NCBI GenBank assembly: GCA_001566295.1
Contig: KQ964249.1
Coordinates: 1,488,001-1,552,000, forward strand
DNA: 64,000 nt
DNA from: Microdochium bolleyi
Taxonomy: Eukaryota; Ascomycota; Sordariomycetes; Xylariales; Microdochiaceae
Reading direction: 5' to 3'
Shown: one piece after another, positions 55,437-64,000 of the stretch
Numbering within the stretch: position 1 is the stretch's first letter
Layout: each line of letters starts with the position of its first letter
Translations under genes and position numbers: made by a program
The notes under the pieces: model-generated
The model's database searches: none
What the model saw: the letters and a program-made list of their open reading frames with translations, nothing else
What the model was told of the DNA's origin: nothing

Positions 55437-57748
55437 ATGGCTGCTATGTTGAGGTGAGCGAGGTGAGCGGGTATTGGGAACAATGACGATTTATGAGAAG
55501 CGTGGAAGCGTCGAATATTGGTAGAGGGGGAGGACATACCCGCGAGAGATGGGATCTCTGGCACGAGAATGAGCATATGTTTGGTCAGTAGCAAAATTGT
55601 TCTATTTTGGACATAGGGTAGTGATGATGTTGCGCTTCTAATGTGCGGGTTTATAATGGCAGGGCAAGTCTGCGTAGTGAACGAGCTAAACATGCTATCA
55701 TGTGGCACAATGAGGAGAAGATATGTCCCAGACGAGGTTGTCATTCATCTCGACCCGTGAGGTGTGTGCGCAGCGCATCTGTGCAGATGTCAGCACAGTG
55801 CATGATGAAGTACAAGCTGACCAATCCAGAAAACGCATTGTCCACGAGTTTGCGACAGATTGCCCACTTTGGGAAGAGGGTCCTCGCAAGTCGGTAACGA
55901 GGCAGGTGAAGGCGTGCGGCTGGGGATACGTCTCGTGAGCCGTGTCTCATCACCCGAGCGTGGAGCACGTATGCAGTAATATGTATGATTCGCCTTGACA
56001 GACTGGCACCCATCCCTTGAAAGAGATCGGCGGCCTTCAGTATTCTGGACTCCTATCTGCAATCTCGGGAGCAGGGGTCCGCCGAAGCTCCGAGTTCGCC
56101 AAGAGGCCAGACGTAGCTTGGACGGTTTGGAGCCGGAAATGCCAATGCGTTGATCTCGACCCGACCACGTCCCCCCCCCCCCCCCCATCATCTGGCGCAT
56201 CCACATACTTGGTAGTGTTGTTCTGTCGACGTGACGATGCAGCATCCGGCGCTCCATTGTTGTTGCGTATCCCAGAGTTGGGTGTCGGGTCATTCTTCCG
56301 CTGCGTGCGGCTGAAGCGAGATGGCTCCCTGGGAGGGCGTTACCACATGAGTAGCTCCTGCGGTTTCGGTCGAACTTGCAGATCTTGCTGCACGCCCCAT
56401 TCCTAGCAGCTTCTAAATTGCCAGCAACTACGCAGAATCTCGTTGACTCCCCGAAACATGCAACGGCGCGGTGCGAGTAAGGACGTGGACGAGGCGGCTT
56501 TGCATTCCTGTGAGCCGGACTAGACTGGCCCGGGTTAAGACAGGAGGAGGGCGCTTTGACAAGATACGCGGTACGAGGTACGAGCTGCGAGCTCGCGCTC
56601 GTTTGTGCGCGGCACCGAGCAAAGACGGAGATGCAAGCACATGGCCGGCATGGGAAGCCCAGCTCTTAGTCATTGCCTGAAGATGGCTTACCGGACTGGG
56701 CACCTGACAGGCGGGAATAAGGGCAGAGCCATCAGGCCCTGGTGTCGTGGTGGAGACGGGAGCCGGAGCCGGAGCCGAGGCGGGCAGCGACTCGGAGGGC
56801 AGAGGCTGCGACGTGCAGAGCCCGACAAGACGGTGGCTGGAAGGGGCTTTTGTAGCGTGCTGGGCCTGTCGCTGTTGTCAGACGTTGCACGACGCAGCGA
56901 CTCCGGGGGGGACTCCAACGGGCACCCAGGGTCAGACAGATGACGACACTGGCGCACAAGGGCGGGCCTAGGCCGGGCAGGGCGCCCCTGTGCATCGCGG
57001 ACGGACTTGCCAAGCAGCAGCCAAAGCCCGGCCCAGGCAGGTGCCTCGCCAAGTCGGGGTTTGCTGTCGCTGCAAGTGGGCGGTGGCAGTCTTGGGCGGG
57101 CTCGGGCGGGTGGCCGTGGCAGAATCAACAACTCGAGTCACTCGAGGGCTCGGTTTTCCATTGGGCGTGGAGGAGAGACGCGAGTCGAGCAGTTGATGTC
57201 TTGGTCGCAAGGAAAAGTCTGGTGCTGCGAGTTCCAGGGACCGAGGGGACCAGGGCGCTGCAACGTGCCATGGTGGAGTGGAGATTAGTGAACACTGGGC
57301 AGCACCAGCTGCACCGCGCTGATCGCAGGGCCCAGAACCAATTTGCGCGCCTTGACTGCGCCCGCGACGGAGCTTCCCTGGTCTAAGCTCAGCTCGGCGC
57401 GGCCACCCTCCTCGCGCTGCTCCACCACTGTAGTCATTCTCTGCTTCTCCAGGCAGGCAATCTCGCCCTCTTGCTCCTCAGTCCGCTGTTGTCACCGAGC
57501 TCGTCGACGCGCTCCCTGCTCATCGACCGCCCCGTCCTCCTCTAGACGTGCGCCGCCGCTCCTCCGACCCATCACAGCTCGCGCGCCCGCTGCTGGCCCT
57601 TCTGTGCGCCCAAGACTCGGGGAACCCTATTCTGCTGCCACGCCAGGAACCCGTCTGCTGCTTTACCCGACCCGAGCACCTTTTCCCGGGCGCCTCTTCG
57701 CATGGACGCGCTTCTCGTCGCCCCTATCTGCCTCGCCGCCCGCCCACA
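55437..57748. other. Intergenic region, 2.3 kb, no gene recognised
   Basis: No frame with recognisable protein features is present on either strand. A run of about 16 C lies at 56171-56186. The segment 56740-57150 is GC-rich with many GGG/CCC runs. The final 400 bp are CT-rich and should be the promoter and leader of the PRP24-like gene. Confidence 0.4.
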
Positions 57749-60700
57749 ATGGCAAATCCCGTAGGAGAAGAAAGCTGGCTTGCCTATATCGAGGAGGAGA
57801 CCCGGCGCGCTGGCGATCTCGAGGGCCGTGTCAAGGTCGCCGAGCTCTACAAGGCCGCCACCCTAGCCCTGCCCTCCAGCTTACGGATATGGCTCGCCTA
57901 CTGCGAATACTTCTGGTCCCTCTTCACTGAATGCCAGGCCCCACGATCGGCATGGTCTCCTGAGGAACAGGCTGTCGGCCGCGAGCTCTTCCCTTTCGGC
58001 TCCGCCTTGAGTCTCTGGAGCGACGGCTACGACGCCATCAAGTATCGCATCAACGATAGCCATGAGTTCTGGAATCGTTGGATCGCCATCGAAATGGATC
58101 AGCTCGCCCTGTCGCGCCATCCCTCTGGCATTCGCCGCATCAACCACCTATTCCGCGATCGTCTTCAGATCCCGCACGCGACATGGGACGAGACATCGCA
58201 AATGTTCTCCAGTTTCCTCAGCACATACAACAATGCCGCCTACGAGTCCGAGTTCCAGCAAGTCACAGCCAGTGCGAAAGAGGCCAAGGCTGCGTACGAG
58301 CAGAGAGAGCCCTTCGAACTCAAGATCAAGCGTGCGATACGTGCCGACGACAAAGAAGTCCACAGGACTGTCCTTCGTGACTATCTAGACTGGGAGATGG
58401 TGCAGATCAAGAAGACCAAGAATGTGCGCTTGGCCGTCGACCTCTGTTTTGCACTCTATGGCCGAGCACTGACGGGCGTCTTCGCATTCGACGACGATAT
58501 CTGGACCAATTGCTCCGTCTATATTTCCAGCCTCCCAAGTCGCCCCAGCGTGATTCAGGCCCAGCTTGCATTGCCCAACATTCTCGACGTACTCCAGAAA
58601 GCCACCACACACTGCCCATGGTCTGGTATACTATGGTCGCGGTACATCCTCGCTGCCGAGCGTGCGGGGTTGTCCTTCCAGCAGGTCGAGTCGATCAAGC
58701 ACGCCGCCACCAATACCAAGGCACTTGACAGGGATGGCATGACTGGAGTTCTCGACATGTATGCGGCCTGGTGCGGTTACCTGAAGCGTACCGCCATGAA
58801 TCCAAGCGCGCATGAGGATTCCGCCGACATCGCTGAGGTGGGCCTCCTTGCCGCGTTGGAGGACGTGCAGCTCTGGGGAGAGCGTCTCTACAAGCAGGAC
58901 TACAAAGGAGATCCCAACTACCGCCTCGAGCGTATCCTCACACAATTTCTAACCGAAGTGAAAGGGAACATTGACGAGGCCAGGGCGACCTGGGAGCGAA
59001 TGTCACAGAAACCTGTTCTCGCCGATAGTTATGACTTCTGGCTCAACTATTACCTATGGGAAATGGTCGTGTACTCGTCGATACCGAAGCCACGAAGCCC
59101 TACGCCCGGCACGCCCGCAGGAGGCACAAAGCTGATGAGAGTGCCCGGGTTGGCTACTGATATTTTGCGTAGAGCAGTTGAGCGGAGGACGATTGACTGG
59201 CCTGAAAGAGTCATGGAAGTGTATCTGCAACATTGTAACGACTACGAGCAGCCCGAAACTCTCCAGTACGCGCAAGATCGGGTTTACAAAGCTCGAAAGG
59301 GTGTCGCTAAGCGCCGTGAACGCGAGAGCGCCGAGGCCGCGGCGGCTTATGCAGCTCAGCTTGACGCCGCAAAGCAACAACAGCACGACCAGCAACGAGA
59401 GGGCTCAGATCACACTTCCGAGAACCACGATATCGCCATGCAGGATTCTCCAGCCAGTGCCAAGAGGAAACGCGAGACGACACCCGGAGATCAGGACGCA
59501 GGGCAGAAGAAGGCGCGTAACACGGACGAGGCACAGCAACAGTCGACGAGAGACAGAGAGAACACAACAGTTCTTGTAAAGAATTTGCCACCAGGCGCGA
59601 CCCAGACTGCCATCAAGAAGTATTTTCGAGACTATGGACACATCAAAAATATCGACACCAAGAGGGAAGTCGAGCCTGAGAGCACGAGTGCGCTCATCGA
59701 GTTCGCTTCGGCGGAGGAAGCATTGTCCGCTCAACTGCGTGACAACAAGTACTTTGAACAGTCGCAAATACGGGTTGTTGCTGGTACGGGCTTGACGTTG
59801 TTCGTGACGAACTACCCGCCTACCGCGGATGAGTCATTCATTCGCGATCTATTCAAGGACTGCGGGGAAATATTCAGCATCCGTTTGCCTTCTCTCAAGT
59901 TCAACACGCATCGACGTTTCTGCTATATCTCCTTCAGCGACCCGGAAGCTGCGCGAGCTGCGACACGCCTCGATGGCAAGGTCATCGACGGGAAGTTCAC
60001 TCTCTTGTGCAAGTACTCAAACCCCTCACAGAAGAAGGCTCGGGAAGGAGCGGTCGCGGAGGGGCGGGAGGTGAGGGTCAAGAACGTCCAGACTGGTGCG
60101 ACAGAAGGTGATTTGAAATCAGTTTTCGGCAAGTACGGAAAGATTTCATCGGTTCGAATATTGAAAAATAAGGGCGGACGCAGTGTCGGGACGGTTTTCG
60201 TCGTCTATGAGACCGCCAAGGACGCAGAGAACGCCCTGCAGCTTGACAAGACCAAGTTCAGGCAACAGATTCTGGAGGTCGAGCTGAGCAAAGAGACGAA
60301 CTACAAGCCATTCGCCACCAGCGGAGCTCGCGCTCCGTCCACCTCGTCGCCTAGCCCAGCGCCTGAGAGCAACGGCACAGGTGCAGACAGGACTGACCCA
60401 CAAGAAATCGCGAGCCAAGACCCAACGCCTCGAGAACTGCAAGAACGCACACTGGCCATCATGAACATACCTGACACGGTCAATGACGCTCGTGTGCGCG
60501 CAATCGTGGAGAAACACGGCGGGTTGACCAAGCTGGTCTTGAGGCCTGATCATCAGGGTGCGATTGTCGAGTTCACCGATGCAACAACAGCTGGGCGCGC
60601 GGCTCTGGCACTTGACGGGCTTGAGATAGTACCGGGAAGAAAAATGCAGATGGGCACCGTGGCGGAACTTTTGAAAACGAAGCCTGAGCACAAAACGGAT

Positions 60701-60991
60701 GCGAGTCAACCTGTAAATGGCAAGCATGCACCCGCAACAAACGACAAGAAACCAGCGTTCATGCAGCCAGCTCAGCACGTGCGCAGGCCAGTACTCGGAA
60801 AGCCTGGTCCAAAGAGGGGTATTGGTTTCGCAGCTGGGCCAAAAACGACACAGCCGGCTGCCTCAGCTCAGAGCGCAGACAAGGTCAAGCCAAAGAGCAA
60901 TGCAGAGTTCAAGGCGATGTTCTTGGGCGAAGCGGACCACACTTCTAAAACTAAGACAAATGGTGCCACGGGCTCGGCCACAGAGGGATGA
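57749..60991 (+). CDS. PRP24: U4/U6 snRNA-associated splicing factor, PRP24/SART3 type
   Basis: A single exon encodes 1080 residues. The ATG at 57749 (CACAATGGC) was chosen; an upstream in-frame stretch begins only with GTG and is Arg/Pro-rich leader. Residues 1-530 are half-a-TPR (HAT) repeats: SLRIWLAYCEYFWSL, HEFWNRWIAIEMDQL, TWERMSQKP. A basic Gln-rich helix (residues 530-600) follows. Four RRMs follow: TTVLVKNLPPGAT (about 604), LTLFVTNYPPTAD (about 680), VRVKNVQTGATEGDL (about 775) and a degenerate LAIMNIPDTVND (about 905). The C-terminal KSNAEFKAMFLG matches the LSm-binding tail of Prp24. The protein anneals U4 and U6 snRNAs during snRNP recycling. HAT plus four RRMs plus tail is the full fungal architecture, unlike budding yeast Prp24, which lacks the HAT region. 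Confidence 0.95.
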   Translation: MANPVGEESWLAYIEEETRRAGDLEGRVKVAELYKAATLALPSSLRIWLAYCEYFWSLFTECQAPRSAWSPEEQAVGRELFPFGSALSLWSDGYDAIKYRINDSHEFWNRWIAIEMDQLALSRHPSGIRRINHLFRDRLQIPHATWDETSQMFSSFLSTYNNAAYESEFQQVTASAKEAKAAYEQREPFELKIKRAIRADDKEVHRTVLRDYLDWEMVQIKKTKNVRLAVDLCFALYGRALTGVFAFDDDIWTNCSVYISSLPSRPSVIQAQLALPNILDVLQKATTHCPWSGILWSRYILAAERAGLSFQQVESIKHAATNTKALDRDGMTGVLDMYAAWCGYLKRTAMNPSAHEDSADIAEVGLLAALEDVQLWGERLYKQDYKGDPNYRLERILTQFLTEVKGNIDEARATWERMSQKPVLADSYDFWLNYYLWEMVVYSSIPKPRSPTPGTPAGGTKLMRVPGLATDILRRAVERRTIDWPERVMEVYLQHCNDYEQPETLQYAQDRVYKARKGVAKRRERESAEAAAAYAAQLDAAKQQQHDQQREGSDHTSENHDIAMQDSPASAKRKRETTPGDQDAGQKKARNTDEAQQQSTRDRENTTVLVKNLPPGATQTAIKKYFRDYGHIKNIDTKREVEPESTSALIEFASAEEALSAQLRDNKYFEQSQIRVVAGTGLTLFVTNYPPTADESFIRDLFKDCGEIFSIRLPSLKFNTHRRFCYISFSDPEAARAATRLDGKVIDGKFTLLCKYSNPSQKKAREGAVAEGREVRVKNVQTGATEGDLKSVFGKYGKISSVRILKNKGGRSVGTVFVVYETAKDAENALQLDKTKFRQQILEVELSKETNYKPFATSGARAPSTSSPSPAPESNGTGADRTDPQEIASQDPTPRELQERTLAIMNIPDTVNDARVRAIVEKHGGLTKLVLRPDHQGAIVEFTDATTAGRAALALDGLEIVPGRKMQMGTVAELLKTKPEHKTDASQPVNGKHAPATNDKKPAFMQPAQHVRRPVLGKPGPKRGIGFAAGPKTTQPAASAQSADKVKPKSNAEFKAMFLGEADHTSKTKTNGATGSATEG

Positions 60992-61419
60992 TTATGTGGG
61001 GAGATGATGTCCGAATGCACACTTATTGTTCTTCTTCGACGATGCTGTAATTCATCAGATACCCAAGGTTTAAAATTTCCAATTATAAGACAGGGGAGGG
61101 AGGAGCCGTGCTGGAAGATGCGTGATAGAATGCTGCCACCTTCGACATGCAAATACCACAATCAAAGGTTTTTACATGTACGTGCAAATTCTCCGGTTGT
61201 ATAGGGCATTGCATGAAGCTGATGGTTAGCCTTGATATCTTGTTCTGAACTCCTGCCACGGCCTGGTTGAGTCAACAGCCTCAACTCAGTCCAAGACTGG
61301 ACGGTCGCCGCCCGAGAACGAGTCCATCCTACTCCGCTTCTATCTTAGGTCTTCAAAGGGTGAGTATCATCAATCAGCACATCATTCTCCTTACTTCATC
61401 CACCATGCTGTCATGACTA
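60992..61419. other. Convergent intergenic region
   Basis: This 428-bp, moderately AT-rich region separates the 3' ends of PRP24 and the DEAH helicase gene. No gene is supported. Confidence 0.4.
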
Positions 61420-64000
61420 TTACGCCTTGCCGAAGTCCTGGCTGAAGATAGTCTGCCAGACATCAAGCCACTTCTCCTGCTGCGCGGTGAGGAGCTTTCC
61501 CGGCATCCTGAACGAGCGGTTAAGCAGCTCACGGAGGCGGGCGCGCAAGACCTTGATGACGAGCATGGACTTCCAGTCCGGGACGCTGAAGCGGGCGCGG
61601 TTGCCGTCAAGGATGATAACGCCGGCGTACATCTGGCGCGTGGTTCTGTTAGCAAGAGTTTTCAAGTACCGGGGTAGCACTTTCTATCCAGAGGAACGTT
61701 GTGTTGCTGGGGCCCAATCAACTAAAAGAAAATGACTCACATCGATACGAACATCTCCGCAGAGCAAGGCAATGGCGAAGTTCTCCACCGCAGTGGTCTC
61801 ATGCGCGTTGAGAAATCTTGGGAAATAACATTAGTATCCTAGATTGAGAGGCCAGTGCAAATCCTGTACTTACTGCTTTGACTGCATGATGTGGTAGTAA
61901 GACAACCACTTGAGCTCCATGTTGCCCTTGTTGACGCTGGAGGGGTGGAGACTAATGCTCTGGTTGTTGCTGATGTTACGGAAGCCCTTGTTCTCGCGAA
62001 GCAGCAGCTTCGGGTAGAAACTCCAGCCAATGACGGAGGCGGCGATTAGGTCATTGTCACTGTTGATATTGACCCGCTGGGGAAGGTCGAAGAATTGCCG
62101 GCGCCGGCTTGAGTAGCGCAGACGGTTTAGTGTCCGCCGTTCATCATCTGTCAAGCGCAGGAAGCCAGAGTCGACAAGCGAGACAATCAACTGTCCTTTC
62201 AGATCTTCAATATTGGAGAGAGTCTGCTGGGAGAGGAAGTTTTTCCTACAGTACTGAAAGTCGTGGTTCGTTGTCTGGCACACCTTCTTCCAGCTCAAAT
62301 AGGCATTGTAAACAGTCAGGAGATCGGAATCGCCACGCTTGAACGACTTCCGCACCTGGTCTGCCTGCGAGCGCTGACCGAATGGCGCCATGAAAGGTGA
62401 TTTGGACGACAGAATGGCAGCAACTGTGATGGCCATATCCAGGCACTTAAAGATTGCACCCTGCAAAATCAGTTTTCCAAGAAACACATCGAGGGGCAGG
62501 CGAGCCAGCTGATATCCGAGTGGTGTCAGTTCTTCTGATGCGGAGAGTGCGCGCACATCGACAAGGGCATCTATAGCACGCCGGATGTTCTTGGCCGAAG
62601 GAGCGTCCAGAGCCTCGCCCAGGGTTTCTTCTATGCCGCCGATCTTGCATATCTTGACACGTATCGCAAGATCTTGGAGAGAAAGACGCAGCATTTCTGG
62701 AGTCTGCTGATCGCTCATAAGTTGATCGTGGCGGAACCTTGTAAACATGTGGAAGCAGAGTCCCTCTTGGACGCGGCCGGCTCGTCCACGTCGCTGTTTG
62801 GCATTCGCCCGCGATATGAATGTGTCGAGGAGACGAGAGAGCTGCTTCTTCTCGTCGAAACGCATCTCACGGTGCTTGCCAGTGTCAACGACGCAGGTCA
62901 CATCGGGGATCGTGATACCTGTCTCGGCAATATTCGTTGCCAGGACGATCTTCCTCACCCCTGATGGAGGAACGAGGAAAGCTCGTTCTTGGTCCTCCGT
63001 CGCAATAGTCGAGTGCAGAGGGTAGACTTCCCATCCTTTTTGAAAAAACGGGTTCCCCAGAAGGAAGTCATTGAGGTTCCTGATCTCAGCGATGCCTGGG
63101 AGGAAGACCAAGATTGCCTTACTGAAGTCGATATACGCAGGATCCGTAGCTATGCGAGCAATGAGCTGCACAATCAGCTCTATGTCGATCTGATACTCGT
63201 CCATTTGTGACAATGTGTTCCGAGTCTTCGCGGAATATTTCTTCAAGGACTTCGCAGCGTCAGCAGGTGCTGTGGTACTATCAGTCTCGTCATCGCCCTC
63301 CGTGGGATCGTCATCCAAGTCGGTCATCTTCTCTTGGCCATGCTGCTGGTCGATGGAGTAGCCCGTGAGCTCCACGGCATCTTCGAGATATTTGACCTGC
63401 ACCGGGAATGTCCGTCCTGGTACATTCAGCACGGGAGCACCGCCAAGATAGTCTGAGAACTTCTTGGCATCGACTGTCGCGGACATCAGGACCACCTTGA
63501 GATCCTTCCTGCGCAGCATCAATTTCTTGAGCACGATCAGAAGGAAGTCGGAGTCGATTGAACGTTCATGGACCTCATCAAGGACAAGGTGCGTGATCTC
63601 GCGAAGTTCATTCGAGCCCTCGAGCATGCGCATGACGATACCTGTCGTGGCATACACGAGACGCGTTTCTTTGGAGGTATTGGACTCGAGGCGAATTGAA
63701 AAGCCGACAAGAGACCGTGGGGAGCCGAGGTCATTTTTGGCCTCGCCCAACTCTTCACTGACACGACGGGCAAGTGAGATAGCCGAAATGCGGCGCGGCT
63801 CTGTGCAGTATATCTTGCACTCGCGGCCAAGCGAGAGCTGATGTTCAAGCAAGAATGAGGGGACCTGTGTGCTCTTGCCACTAAATGTTGAGACAATAAC
63901 GTTAGTGCCTGGAAACCGGATCTGCTTGCTGGTGACGATGCGGAGCAGGGCTCACCATCCTGTTTCACCGCAAACAATGATGACTTGGTTTTCTTCAACT
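61420..64000 (-). CDS. DEAH-box ATP-dependent RNA helicase (DHX29/DHX57/YLR419W type), 5' end outside window
   Basis: Exons on the minus strand are 64000-63956 (partial), 63880-61874, 61816-61741 and 61632-61420, giving about 780 residues before the stop. The 75-nt intron at 63955-63881 splits the Walker A codon, and splicing gives GETGCGKSTQVPSF. Other motifs are CTEPRRISAISLA (Ia), LVLDEVHERS (II, DEVH variant), LMSATVDA (III), VLATNIAETGITIP (V) and QRRGRAGRV (VI). The ratchet/HA2 region and an OB-fold with NAHETTAVENFAIALLCGD then MYAGVIILDGNR follow, a C-terminus typical of the DHX29/57 group rather than splicing DEAH proteins. Family members act on structured RNA, in translation initiation for DHX29. 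The yeast relative is poorly studied. The N-terminal region, where UBA or RWD domains would lie, is not in the window. Confidence 0.93.

Noticed and set aside
57548..57748. N-terminal extension of PRP24 starting at a GTG
   Set aside because: No ATG in the extension, Arg/Pro-rich composition, and a well-placed ATG at 57749.
1..64000. CRISPR array, bacterial operon or phage
   Set aside because: No regularly spaced repeats. Introns and the protein families show a fungal nuclear genome.

Overview
The window is nuclear DNA of a filamentous ascomycete (Pezizomycotina, most likely a Sordariomycete; genus not determinable here). The evidence is short introns (about 55-160 nt, GTRNGT donors, some with CTAAC-like branch sites), GC-rich genes on both strands, fungus-specific families (HET domain, Zn2Cys6 regulator, PRP24-type splicing factor, fungal L-rhamnose pathway enzymes), and a 10-kb AT-rich block that looks like repeat-induced point mutation (RIP). 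Gene models were spliced by hand, and each was checked for reading frame across every exon junction.

Layout. 0-8 kb: start of a Dal5-type permease, an M20 amidohydrolase, a conserved fungal protein of unknown function, and a large HET-domain gene tail-to-tail with it. 8.1-18.2 kb: gene-free, stop-riddled AT-rich block with a degenerate inverted repeat (DNA-transposon relic) and one small GC-rich island. 18.2-34.3 kb: a compact housekeeping stretch: RPB2, a histidine phosphatase, CTNNBL1-like spliceosome protein, V-ATPase subunit G (VMA10, five coding exons including a 9-nt micro-exon), PET117, a membrane-anchored alpha/beta-hydrolase and mitochondrial serine hydroxymethyltransferase. 34.3-38.7 kb: no convincing gene. 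38.7-40.1 kb: a CECR5/HDHD5-like HAD hydrolase.

40.9-55.4 kb looks like a carbon-catabolic neighbourhood: a Zn2Cys6 regulator, L-rhamnonate dehydratase (LRA3) and L-rhamnose 1-dehydrogenase (LRA1) sharing one 561-bp divergent promoter, two MFS transporters, and a zinc alcohol dehydrogenase behind a strong TATA box. LRA1 and LRA3 are steps 1 and 3 of the non-phosphorylative L-rhamnose pathway. The lactonase and aldolase are not in the window. That the regulator, transporters and dehydrogenase belong to the same pathway is inference from position.

57.7-64 kb: PRP24/SART3-type U6 snRNP factor, convergent with a DEAH-box RNA helicase of the DHX29/DHX57/YLR419W type whose 5' end lies beyond the window. 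No tRNA, rRNA, CRISPR or intact transposon gene was found.
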